A DNA stretch of 5,134 nt, from contig JALULG010000041.1 in the NCBI GenBank assembly GCA_027040785.1, positions 1-5,134 of the forward strand, given 5' to 3'. This stretch comes from a bacterium (GTDB taxonomy: Bacteria; Patescibacteriota; Patescibacteriia; JAACEG01). Positions 1 to 4,275 of the stretch are shown here, piece by piece; position 1 is the first letter of the stretch; the number at the start of each line of letters is the position of its first letter. The notes beneath the pieces were generated by a model. It did not search any database and had not been told where the DNA came from. It saw only the letters and a list, made by a program, of their open reading frames with translations. Both the position numbers and the translations under genes were made by a program.

Positions 1-2
1 GC

Positions 3-53
3 ATATTTGAGCTTTTTTGTCAATCGTTATTAGATTTGCAGATATTTAATTAA
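3..53 (+). CDS. Possible C-terminal tail of an upstream gene (partial)
   Basis: Frame 3 is open from the window edge to a TAA at 51-53 and encodes 16 residues ending LLDLQIFN. The stop lies 4 nt before the ribE start, which fits the tight spacing of the operon downstream and the TAA-only stop use of the other genes. The tail is too short to assign a family, and an open stretch of this length is not rare by chance. Frame 1 also has a short tail, ending in TAG at 31-33. Only the spacing supports the frame 3 reading. Confidence 0.3.
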   Translation: MFELFCQSLLDLQIFN

Positions 54-57
54 ATTT

Positions 58-654
58 ATGTTTAGCGGAATTGTGCAAACAACCGGAAAAATTCAAGAAA
101 TAAAAAATAAAAACAATAAAGTTTATTTTTTTATTGAGGCTAAAAATTTTTTAAAAGATGTTAAGATAGGGGAAAGTATCAATTGTGACGGAGTTTGTTT
201 GACTGTTGTTAAAAAGAAGAAAAATTTTTTTGAAGTTGAATTGATGCCGGAAACATTAAAAGTGACTAAATTTGTTGATTCTCAAAAAGGAGATTTGATA
301 AATTTGGAAAAATCTTTAAAGGTAAATGGAAAAATAAACGGTCATTTTGTTCTTGGCCATATTGATGGAGTGGGAAAGGTAAAAAAAATCATTTTTGATA
401 ATGATTATTTGGAGTTTTTTATTTCAGTGCCTCAAAAATTGATGAAATTTTTAGCTTATAAAGGATCAGTAACGGTTAATGGGGTTAGTTTAACTATTTC
501 GGGAATTGATAATAAAAAAAATCTTTTTAAAATAAGTTTAATAAGTCATACTTTGGAGGTAACCAATTTGTCAGAATTAAAGATTGGTGATAAGGTTAAT
601 ATTGAAGTTGATGTTTTAGCTCGATATCTTGATCAATTAAAACAATTTCAATAA
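58..654 (+). CDS. ribE: Riboflavin synthase, alpha subunit
   Basis: Catalyses the last step of riboflavin synthesis, dismutation of two 6,7-dimethyl-8-ribityllumazine molecules to riboflavin and a pyrimidinedione, in the cytoplasm, typically as a homotrimer. The 198-residue protein shows the family's internal duplication. Barrel 1 (about residues 1-95) opens with MFSGIVQ, close to the family's MFTGIVE, and has ESINCDGVCLTV at 39-50 and MPETL at 63-67. Barrel 2 (about 96-190) has GHFVLGHIDGVG at 95-106, SVTVNGVSLTIS at 137-148 and SHTLEVTNL at 163-171. It is slightly shorter than the usual 210-215 residues but both lumazine-binding halves are complete. The start is fixed by the conserved MFSGIV terminus; no SD precedes it. 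It lies 6 nt before ribH, which makes its substrate. No FMN riboswitch is visible in the 57 nt upstream, so control probably lies further upstream. The symbol is ribE in Bacillus usage and ribC in E. coli. Confidence 0.96.
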   Translation: MFSGIVQTTGKIQEIKNKNNKVYFFIEAKNFLKDVKIGESINCDGVCLTVVKKKKNFFEVELMPETLKVTKFVDSQKGDLINLEKSLKVNGKINGHFVLGHIDGVGKVKKIIFDNDYLEFFISVPQKLMKFLAYKGSVTVNGVSLTISGIDNKKNLFKISLISHTLEVTNLSELKIGDKVNIEVDVLARYLDQLKQFQ

Positions 655-660
655 AAAATT

Positions 661-1125
661 ATGGACGTAAATATTTTCAAGGAAATAAAATTAAAAAATA
701 AAAAAATTGCCATTGTGCAAAGCCGTTTTAATCAAGAAATTACCAACGGATTAAGTAATGGCGCTCAGAAAGCATTGAAAGAAATTGGTTTAAATAAAGA
801 AGATATTAAAATTTTTTTAGTTCCGGGAGCGGTTGAAATCCCGATTCTTTGTCAAAAAATAGCTAAATCTAAGAAATTTGACGGCATAATAACAATTGGT
901 GCAATTATTAAAGGGGAGACAGCTCATTTTGATTATGTGGCTAATTTTGCCACCGATGGTATCAGATATGTTTCATTGAAGGAAAAAATTCCCATTACTT
1001 TTGGAGTTATTACCACTTATAATTTAGAACAAGCAATTTCAAGATCTCAGGATGATAAACATAATAAAGGTTGGGAAGCGGCTATGGCTTTGGCAGAAGT
1101 GTTAATAACTTTAAAAGAAGTTTAA
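661..1125 (+). CDS. ribH: 6,7-dimethyl-8-ribityllumazine synthase
   Basis: Condenses 5-amino-6-ribitylamino-uracil with 3,4-dihydroxy-2-butanone 4-phosphate to give the lumazine used by the preceding gene's product. The 154 residues match the family's length of about 155. Visible motifs are SRFNQEITNGL at 21-31 (substrate-binding Phe), VPGAVEIP at 54-61, GAIIKGETAHFDYV at 80-93 with the presumed catalytic His at 89, FGVITTYNLEQAISRS at 114-129 with a likely phosphate-binding Arg at 128, and NKGWEAA at 135-141. No key residue appears to be missing. Family members assemble as pentamers or 60-subunit capsids; which form occurs here cannot be read from the sequence. It lies 6 nt after ribE and 1 nt before mltG, so it is surely co-transcribed. 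No SD is seen. Genes for the earlier steps (ribD, ribBA) are not in the window. Confidence 0.96.
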   Translation: MDVNIFKEIKLKNKKIAIVQSRFNQEITNGLSNGAQKALKEIGLNKEDIKIFLVPGAVEIPILCQKIAKSKKFDGIITIGAIIKGETAHFDYVANFATDGIRYVSLKEKIPITFGVITTYNLEQAISRSQDDKHNKGWEAAMALAEVLITLKEV

Positions 1126-1126
1126 T

Positions 1127-2143
1127 ATGAAGAAAAGAATAATTTTAATTTTATTATTGTTTATTTTGGCCGGATTTTTTTATTTTATTTATGCGTTGAC
1201 AAATCCTTGTCAAAAAACATCTTTTCCTCAAAGAATAACTATCAAAAAAGGGGAAACGGTTAATCAAATCAGTGATAAATTGAAAAATAAAAACATTATT
1301 TGCGATTCTTTTGTTTTTGAAACTTATCTTTGGTTGTCGGGAAAAGAAGGGCGAATTAAAGCCGGAGAATATTTTTTTGAAAAACCGCTTAACATTAAAA
1401 ATTTAACTTTTATTTTGTTAAAAGGACAAAGAAAAAAAGAGAAAACGATTAAAATTATAGAAGGTTGGAATATAAGAGATATTGCCAATCTTTTGGAAAA
1501 AAAAGGATTTTGTGATAAAAAAGATTTTTTATCTTATGTAAGTGATAAAAAAGAAATTCTTAAATTAAAATTAAAATACCCTTTTTTAAAAGATATGAAA
1601 GAGGGAACTAGTTTGGAGGGGTATTTGTTTCCGGATACTTATAGAGTATATGAAGATGCCGATATTGAAGATATTGTTGAAAAAATGTTAAATAATTTTG
1701 GAAAAAAAGTTGATGATAATTTAAGAAATGAAATTAAAAAACAAAATAAGACTGTTTTTGAAATAGTGACAATGGCCAGTATAATAGAAAAAGAAGTCCG
1801 TAATGAGGAAGATATGAAAATAGTTTCCGGTATATTTTGGAATAGGATTAAAAATGGACAGGCATTGCAATCTTGCGCTACTTTGGCTTATATTCTGGGA
1901 AAAAATAAGAGGCAATATTCTTACGAAGACATTAAAGTGGTTTCTCCTTATAATACTTATTTGAATAAAGGTTTGCCGGTCGGACCGATTGCCAATCCCG
2001 GATTAACGGCTATTAAAGCGGCCATTTTTCCTGAGAAAACCGATTTTAATTATTTTTTATCAAAAGAAAACGGAGAAACGGTTTTTTCCAAAACTTTAAA
2101 AGAGCACGAATTAAATAAATTAAAATATATAAATAATAAATAA
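1127..2143 (+). CDS. mltG: Endolytic murein transglycosylase MltG (YceG family)
   Basis: Inner-membrane lytic transglycosylase that cleaves nascent peptidoglycan and is thought to terminate glycan strand elongation. The 338-residue protein has a short cytoplasmic MKKR, one membrane segment at about 5-24, then an extracytoplasmic part. A LysM-like subdomain lies at about 36-100 (IKKGETVNQISDKLK at 39-53). The catalytic domain follows, with SLEGYLFPDTY at 162-172, MASIIEKEV at 216-224 (Glu221 aligns with the catalytic Glu of E. coli MltG), GIFWNRI at 235-241, LQSCAT at 247-252, SPYNTYLNKGLPVGPIANPG at 273-292 and FSKTLKEH at 320-327. E. coli has LQSDPT where this protein has LQSCAT; I recall the Cys form from other low-GC and CPR proteins. 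The length is close to that of E. coli MltG (340). It starts 1 nt after the ribH stop with no clear SD, so translational coupling is likely. The DJ-1 gene follows after 5 nt. Confidence 0.95.
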   Translation: MKKRIILILLLFILAGFFYFIYALTNPCQKTSFPQRITIKKGETVNQISDKLKNKNIICDSFVFETYLWLSGKEGRIKAGEYFFEKPLNIKNLTFILLKGQRKKEKTIKIIEGWNIRDIANLLEKKGFCDKKDFLSYVSDKKEILKLKLKYPFLKDMKEGTSLEGYLFPDTYRVYEDADIEDIVEKMLNNFGKKVDDNLRNEIKKQNKTVFEIVTMASIIEKEVRNEEDMKIVSGIFWNRIKNGQALQSCATLAYILGKNKRQYSYEDIKVVSPYNTYLNKGLPVGPIANPGLTAIKAAIFPEKTDFNYFLSKENGETVFSKTLKEHELNKLKYINNK

Positions 2144-2148
2144 AACAT

Positions 2149-2670
2149 ATGTCAAAAATTTTAATGGTCATAGCACCACAAAAATTTAGAGATGAAGAAT
2201 TTTTATACCCAAAGGAAGTTTTTGAAAAACACGATTTTACCGTTAAAGTGGCTTCTTTGGAAAAGGAAGAATCTGTCGGGGTTCAAGGAACAAAAGTTAT
2301 GGTTGATATGAAGGTTGAAGAGGTGAATATAGATGATTTTGTGGCGGTGGTTTTTGTCGGAGGTGAAGGAATTTTGGATTACTTGGAGGATCCGAGATTG
2401 ACCGGTTTGGCAAGAGATTTCTTTTTTAATCAAGAAAAAATAGTTGCAGCCATTTGCGCCGCACCCGGGATCTTAGCTTATGCCGGAATATTAAAAGGAA
2501 AACGAGCTACTTCCTACAGTGGGGTTAGGGATATTTTAGAAAAATCCGGTGCGATTTTTATGGAAAAAGGTGTCGTAGTTGATGGTACGGTTGTAACCGC
2601 TGACGGTCCTGCTTCGGCAAAACAATTTGGTGAAACCGTGGTTGATGAAATAAATAAAAAATTGTATTAA
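2149..2670 (+). CDS. DJ-1/PfpI superfamily protein (class I glutamine amidotransferase-like)
   Basis: A 173-residue protein with the flavodoxin-like fold of the DJ-1/ThiJ/PfpI superfamily. It starts MSKILMVIAPQKFRDEEF, with the family's acidic residue at Glu16 or Glu17. Then come VVFVGGEGI at 67-75 and the nucleophile elbow AAICAAPGILAYAGIL at 100-115 with Cys103. The residue after the Cys is Ala, as in DJ-1 and YajL, where PfpI-type proteases have His; the classical Cys-His pair is therefore absent. GKRATSY at 117-123 and the VVVDGTVVTADGPASAKQFG stretch at 142-161 are typical of the family. Members have been described as chaperones, protein/nucleotide deglycases, glyoxalases and proteases, and the sequence does not decide between these. 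It is the last gene of the ribE operon, 5 nt after mltG, without an SD. No clear terminator follows; the rplJ promoter begins 26 nt later. Confidence 0.9.
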   Translation: MSKILMVIAPQKFRDEEFLYPKEVFEKHDFTVKVASLEKEESVGVQGTKVMVDMKVEEVNIDDFVAVVFVGGEGILDYLEDPRLTGLARDFFFNQEKIVAAICAAPGILAYAGILKGKRATSYSGVRDILEKSGAIFMEKGVVVDGTVVTADGPASAKQFGETVVDEINKKLY

Positions 2671-2696
2671 ATTTCTGACACTGAGATTGAGAAAAT

Positions 2697-2724
2697 TTGA
2701 CAAATTTTAAAAATGTGATATATT
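2697..2724 (+). promoter_or_regulatory. Sigma-70-type promoter of rplJL
   Basis: A perfect -35 TTGACA at 2697-2702 is followed by a 16-nt spacer and TATATT at 2719-2724, preceded by TGA at 2716-2718 (an extended -10, TGn). Transcription would start near 2731, which is the first base of the L10 leader's closing stem. This agreement between promoter and leader makes the call stronger than usual for AT-rich DNA. A 7-bp inverted repeat (2692-2698 and 2702-2708) spans the -35. Confidence 0.75.
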
Positions 2725-2730
2725 GATTTT

Positions 2731-2814
2731 AACCATAGACAATAGGTGCCTTAAACGGCTTAATTTCCTATCGAGGTGTAAATTCATTTTTAATGAATTT
2801 ATTTATCTGTGGTT
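2731..2814 (+). promoter_or_regulatory. L10 (rplJ) ribosomal protein leader RNA
   Basis: This matches the widespread L10 leader bound by the L10(L12)4 complex. Closing stem P1 pairs 2731-2739 (AACCATAGA) with 2806-2814 (TCTGTGGTT), 9 bp including one G-U. The second stem pairs ATAGG at 2742-2746 with CCTAT at 2767-2771. The flanking AGGTGC at 2744-2749 and CGAGGTGT at 2772-2779 are the conserved signatures I recall for this leader. A third hairpin pairs 2780-2787 with 2793-2800 around a TTTTA loop. The position directly before rplJ, downstream of a good promoter, supports the call. In Bacillus subtilis the L10 complex autoregulates rplJL by transcription attenuation. The overlap of P1 with a terminator here suggests the same kind of control. 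Confidence 0.85.
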
Positions 2815-2829
2815 ATCCACAGTTTTTTT
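2807..2829 (+). terminator. Intrinsic terminator (attenuator) in the rplJ leader
   Basis: CTGTGG at 2807-2812 pairs with CCACAG at 2817-2822 around a TTAT loop and is followed at once by seven T (2823-2829). It lies 15 nt before the rplJ start. Its 5' arm is the same segment that forms the 3' arm of leader stem P1, so the two structures exclude each other. That is the layout of an attenuator. Six base pairs is modest, so termination is probably partial. Confidence 0.75.
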
Positions 2830-2844
2830 ATAATTTAAATTTAT

Positions 2845-3363
2845 ATGGCAAAAACAAAAGAACAAAAGAGGGAATTTTTAAATTCTTTAAAAGATAAATT
2901 GGAAAAAGCAAAATCAATTATTTTTGTTGGTTTTAACGGTTTGACTGTTAATGAGGTTGAGGAGATTCGTAAAAAATGTCGTGAAAACAATTTAGAATAT
3001 TTGGTTGCTAAGAAAACTCTGTTAAAAAAAGCATTGAAAGATATGGGGATAGAACCTCAAGCTGAAATGTTAAGTAATGAAATTGCGGTGGTTCTTTCTT
3101 ATGAAGATGAAGTTATGGGGGCGAAAATTATCGGTGAATTTGCTAAAAACAATGAAGCGCTTATTTTAAAAGGAGGAGTTTTGGAGAGTAAAGTTATTGA
3201 TTTGAATATGGTTAAGACTTTAATCAGTATTCCGAGTAAACAAGAATTATATGCAAAATTGGTTGGTACCGTTAAAGCTCCGGTGAATGGATTTGTAAAT
3301 GTTTTGAGTGGAAATTTAAGAGGATTGGTTCAAGTTTTAAATAGTATTAAAGATAAAAAATAA
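2845..3363 (+). CDS. rplJ: 50S ribosomal protein L10
   Basis: L10 anchors the L7/L12 dimers to 23S rRNA at the base of the ribosomal stalk, where translation factors are recruited. The 172-residue protein matches the family length. The N-terminal RNA-binding part has SIIFVGFNGLTVNEVEEIRK at 24-43 and EYLVAKKTLLKKAL at 51-64, the standard L10 signatures. The mid region has EIAVVLSYEDEVMGAKIIGEF at about 84-104 and LILKGGVLE at 111-119. After SKQELYAKLVGTV the C-terminal helix ends GNLRGLVQVLNSIKDKK; this is where L12 dimers bind. The MAKTKEQK start is usual for the family and has no SD. Expression is probably controlled by the leader upstream. It is followed 40 nt later by rplL, as in almost all bacteria. 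Confidence 0.97.
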   Translation: MAKTKEQKREFLNSLKDKLEKAKSIIFVGFNGLTVNEVEEIRKKCRENNLEYLVAKKTLLKKALKDMGIEPQAEMLSNEIAVVLSYEDEVMGAKIIGEFAKNNEALILKGGVLESKVIDLNMVKTLISIPSKQELYAKLVGTVKAPVNGFVNVLSGNLRGLVQVLNSIKDKK

Positions 3364-3403
3364 TTAATAATTTAGCTCTTAATTATTTTGTTAAATATTT
3401 AAG

Positions 3404-3886
3404 ATGCTTAAAGAAAAAAATATGAGTGAAGACAAAAAAGTTTCTCAAGAAGAGGAAACAAAAACAAACGAAACTTCAAATGAAGAAAAAAAAGAAGTTG
3501 AAGTTCCGGAAAAATTTAAAAATTTAGTGGAAGAAATTGAAAAAATGAGTGTTTTGGATTTATCCGAATTGGTTAAAATTTTAGAGGATAAATTCGGAGT
3601 TTCAGCAGCCGCTCCAGTAGCTGTTGCAGCCGCTCCCGCAGGCGCTGCCGGTGGAGAAGAAGCCGCTGAAGAAAAAACAGCTTTTGATGTTGAATTGACG
3701 GATGCCGGATCTAACAAAATCGCTGTTATTAAAGCGGTTAGAGAATTGACAGACGTTGGTTTAAAAGACGCTAAAGATATGGTTGATGGAGCTCCTAAGG
3801 TTATTAAAGAAGGAATTGGTAAAGAGGATGCTGAAGAAGCTAAAAAGAAATTGGAAGAAGCCGGAGCTACCGTTACTTTGAAATAA
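3404..3886 (+). CDS. rplL: 50S ribosomal protein L7/L12
   Basis: The stalk protein that binds elongation factors and stimulates their GTPase, as dimers on L10. From the first ATG it has 160 residues. A charged Lys/Glu/Ser/Thr-rich extension covers about 1-33. The dimerisation domain follows (VPEKFKNLVEEIEKMSVLDL to FGVS, about 34-67), then an Ala/Pro/Gly hinge (about 68-90), then the factor-binding domain (FDVELTDAGSNKIAVIKAVR to the C-terminus), with the conserved LTDVGLKDAKDMVDGAP at 105-121 and the end GATVTLK. A second ATG at 3422 begins MSEDKK, resembles normal L12 starts, and is equally or more likely; neither has an SD. Even from there the protein is about 30 residues longer than the usual 120-125. 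The hinge coding region is visibly richer in GC than its surroundings, as Ala/Gly/Pro codons require. A strong terminator follows; rpoB does not. Confidence 0.96.
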   Translation: MLKEKNMSEDKKVSQEEETKTNETSNEEKKEVEVPEKFKNLVEEIEKMSVLDLSELVKILEDKFGVSAAAPVAVAAAPAGAAGGEEAAEEKTAFDVELTDAGSNKIAVIKAVRELTDVGLKDAKDMVDGAPKVIKEGIGKEDAEEAKKKLEEAGATVTLK

Positions 3887-3897
3887 ATTGCAATTAT

Positions 3898-3956
3898 AAA
3901 CGGGATCGCTATTAAATTCGGACAAAATTCCGAACTTGATAGCGATCCCGTTTTTT
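3898..3956 (+). terminator. Intrinsic terminator of rplJL with a long composite hairpin
   Basis: CGGGATCGCTAT at 3901-3912 pairs perfectly with ATAGCGATCCCG at 3939-3950, extended by three A-T pairs (3898-3900 with 3951-3953). Stacked on top, TTCGGA at 3917-3922 pairs with TCCGAA at 3929-3934 around a CAAAAT loop. The junction between stems has only a T-G pair, two A-T pairs and one A/C mismatch. Six T follow (3951-3956). It lies 11 nt after the rplL stop. Six A at 3957-3962 make the core partly bidirectional. Confidence 0.9.
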
Positions 3957-3968
3957 AAAAAATATTTT

Positions 3969-3976
3969 AAGGAGGG
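3969..3976 (+). promoter_or_regulatory. Strong Shine-Dalgarno site before the short Cys-rich ORF
   Basis: AAGGAGGG ends 3 nt before the ATG at 3980 (4 nt counted from GGAGG), slightly closer than ideal. No other gene in the window has a comparable site; their starts follow A/T runs. The site argues that the short ORF is translated even though it is short. Confidence 0.7.
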
Positions 3977-3979
3977 TTT

Positions 3980-4072
3980 ATGTTGTACGAGATTTCCAAT
4001 CAGAAAAAAGTAGGGGACAAGTGTCCTTATTGTGATGGTGTTTTGGAATATAAAAAACAGTGCAGTGGTTGA
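3980..4072 (+). CDS. Short zinc-knuckle-like ORF ending at, or interrupted by, TGA
   Basis: I do not recognise this gene. Read with the standard code it encodes 30 residues, MLYEISNQKKVGDKCPYCDG at 1-20 then VLEYKKQCSG, and stops at TGA 4070-4072. The Cys pattern is C15-x2-C18-x9-C28-x2-stop, so the TGA falls exactly at the fourth ligand position of a CxxC-x9-CxxC zinc ribbon. The same frame stays open for 28 more codons to a TAA at 4157-4159 (59 residues plus the UGA-specified one counted within). It is the only gene here with a strong SD, and the only TGA at a gene end; the other seven complete genes end in TAA. It sits between the rplL terminator and another terminator, so it is a separate small cassette, perhaps reached by read-through from rplL, since no convincing promoter fits in the 24-nt gap. 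Possible readings are a true 30-residue peptide, a recoded UGA (Sec or Cys), a nonsense-broken zinc-ribbon gene, or a base-call error. Confidence 0.5.
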   Translation: MLYEISNQKKVGDKCPYCDGVLEYKKQCSG

Positions 4073-4118
4073 GCGCCAAAGGTTTGTTGCAGTTTGCAAC
4101 CTGTTTTGCATTGGCGTT
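4072..4118 (+). ncRNA. Nested RNA hairpin just after the TGA (SECIS-like candidate)
   Basis: The outer stem pairs 4072-4079 (AGCGCCAA) with 4111-4118 (TTGGCGTT), 8 bp including one G-U. The inner stem pairs GTTGCA at 4086-4091 with TGCAAC at 4095-4100 around a GTT loop. Unpaired stretches of 6 and 10 nt separate the two. The apical loop begins 19 nt after the TGA and its first base is G. As I recall, bacterial SECIS elements place the loop 16-37 nt after UGA, have an upper stem of 4-16 bp, and need a G in the first two loop positions; this hairpin meets all three. The local GC (about 51% over 4061-4130 by my count) is well above the window's. The structure is seen; its role is inferred. Confidence 0.4.
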
Positions 4119-4159
4119 GGGCTACTTGGCAAGAAAATTTAGATAATAAAGCCGAATAA
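4073..4159 (+). other. In-frame extension of the short ORF beyond TGA (possible recoded C-terminus)
   Basis: After the TGA the frame reads APKVCCSLQPVLHW, then RWATWQENLDNKAE and TAA. With the upstream part and one residue at the TGA this gives a 59-residue protein. The segment is rich in Trp (three TGG within eight codons) and has a CC pair five residues after the TGA. Its acidic, polar end looks like a natural C-terminus, but 28 open codons can occur by chance. The TAA sits in the 4-nt loop of the following terminator, an odd place for a stop codon. I list it because it is the part that tests the UGA recoding idea, not because translation is shown. Confidence 0.3.
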
Positions 4160-4177
4160 TTTCGGCTTTTTCTTTTT
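4148..4177 (+). terminator. Intrinsic terminator after the short ORF cassette
   Basis: AAAGCCGAA at 4148-4156 pairs with TTCGGCTTT at 4161-4169 (9 bp) around the loop TAAT, followed by a T-rich tract TTTTCTTTTT-like to 4177. It ends the cassette and separates it from the translin-like gene 99 nt downstream. The loop contains the in-frame TAA of the extended reading of the short ORF. Confidence 0.85.
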
Positions 4178-4204
4178 GACTTTTTCTTTTGAAAAGAGTA
4201 TTCT
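4176..4204 (+). promoter_or_regulatory. Possible promoter of the translin-like gene
   Basis: TTGACT at 4176-4181 and TATTCT at 4199-4204 are 17 nt apart, giving 5/6 and 4/6 matches to the sigma-70 boxes. The site directly follows a terminator and precedes an apparently new two-gene unit, so a promoter is expected between 4170 and 4275. The rest of this gap is extremely A/T-rich and offers weaker alternatives, such as TTGCTA at 4229-4234 with TATTCA at 4253-4258. I see nothing else in the gap. Confidence 0.4.
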
Positions 4205-4275
4205 TAAAATAACTTTGTTTTTTAAAATTTGCTAAAATTTATAAAAAATATTTATTCATAGTTTTTAAAATTTAT

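Noticed and set aside
1..57. FMN (RFN) riboswitch upstream of ribE
   Set aside because: The 57 nt are A/T-rich, carry no RFN conserved segments and are too short for the element.
1721..1915. 64-residue ORF on the - strand inside mltG
   Set aside because: Antisense to the catalytic domain of a clearly real gene, with no family features.
2203..2433. 76-residue ORF on the - strand inside the DJ-1 gene
   Set aside because: Antisense shadow of a conserved gene, with low-complexity composition.
3364..3403. Hairpin between rplJ and rplL (AATAATT with AATTATT)
   Set aside because: Seven A-T pairs only, expected by chance in such DNA, with no proper T tract; too weak to call a terminator.
3445..3717. 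90-residue ORF on the - strand rich in Ser/Ala
   Set aside because: Antisense shadow of rplL; its Ala-rich part mirrors the L7/L12 hinge.
3936..3968. Promoter for the short ORF (TTGATA and TATTTT)
   Set aside because: The spacer is 21 nt, and the -35 would lie inside the terminator stem.
3761..4132. 123-residue ORF on the - strand
   Set aside because: It runs antisense through the end of rplL and the whole terminator hairpin, has no recognisable motifs or start signal, and is explained as a shadow.
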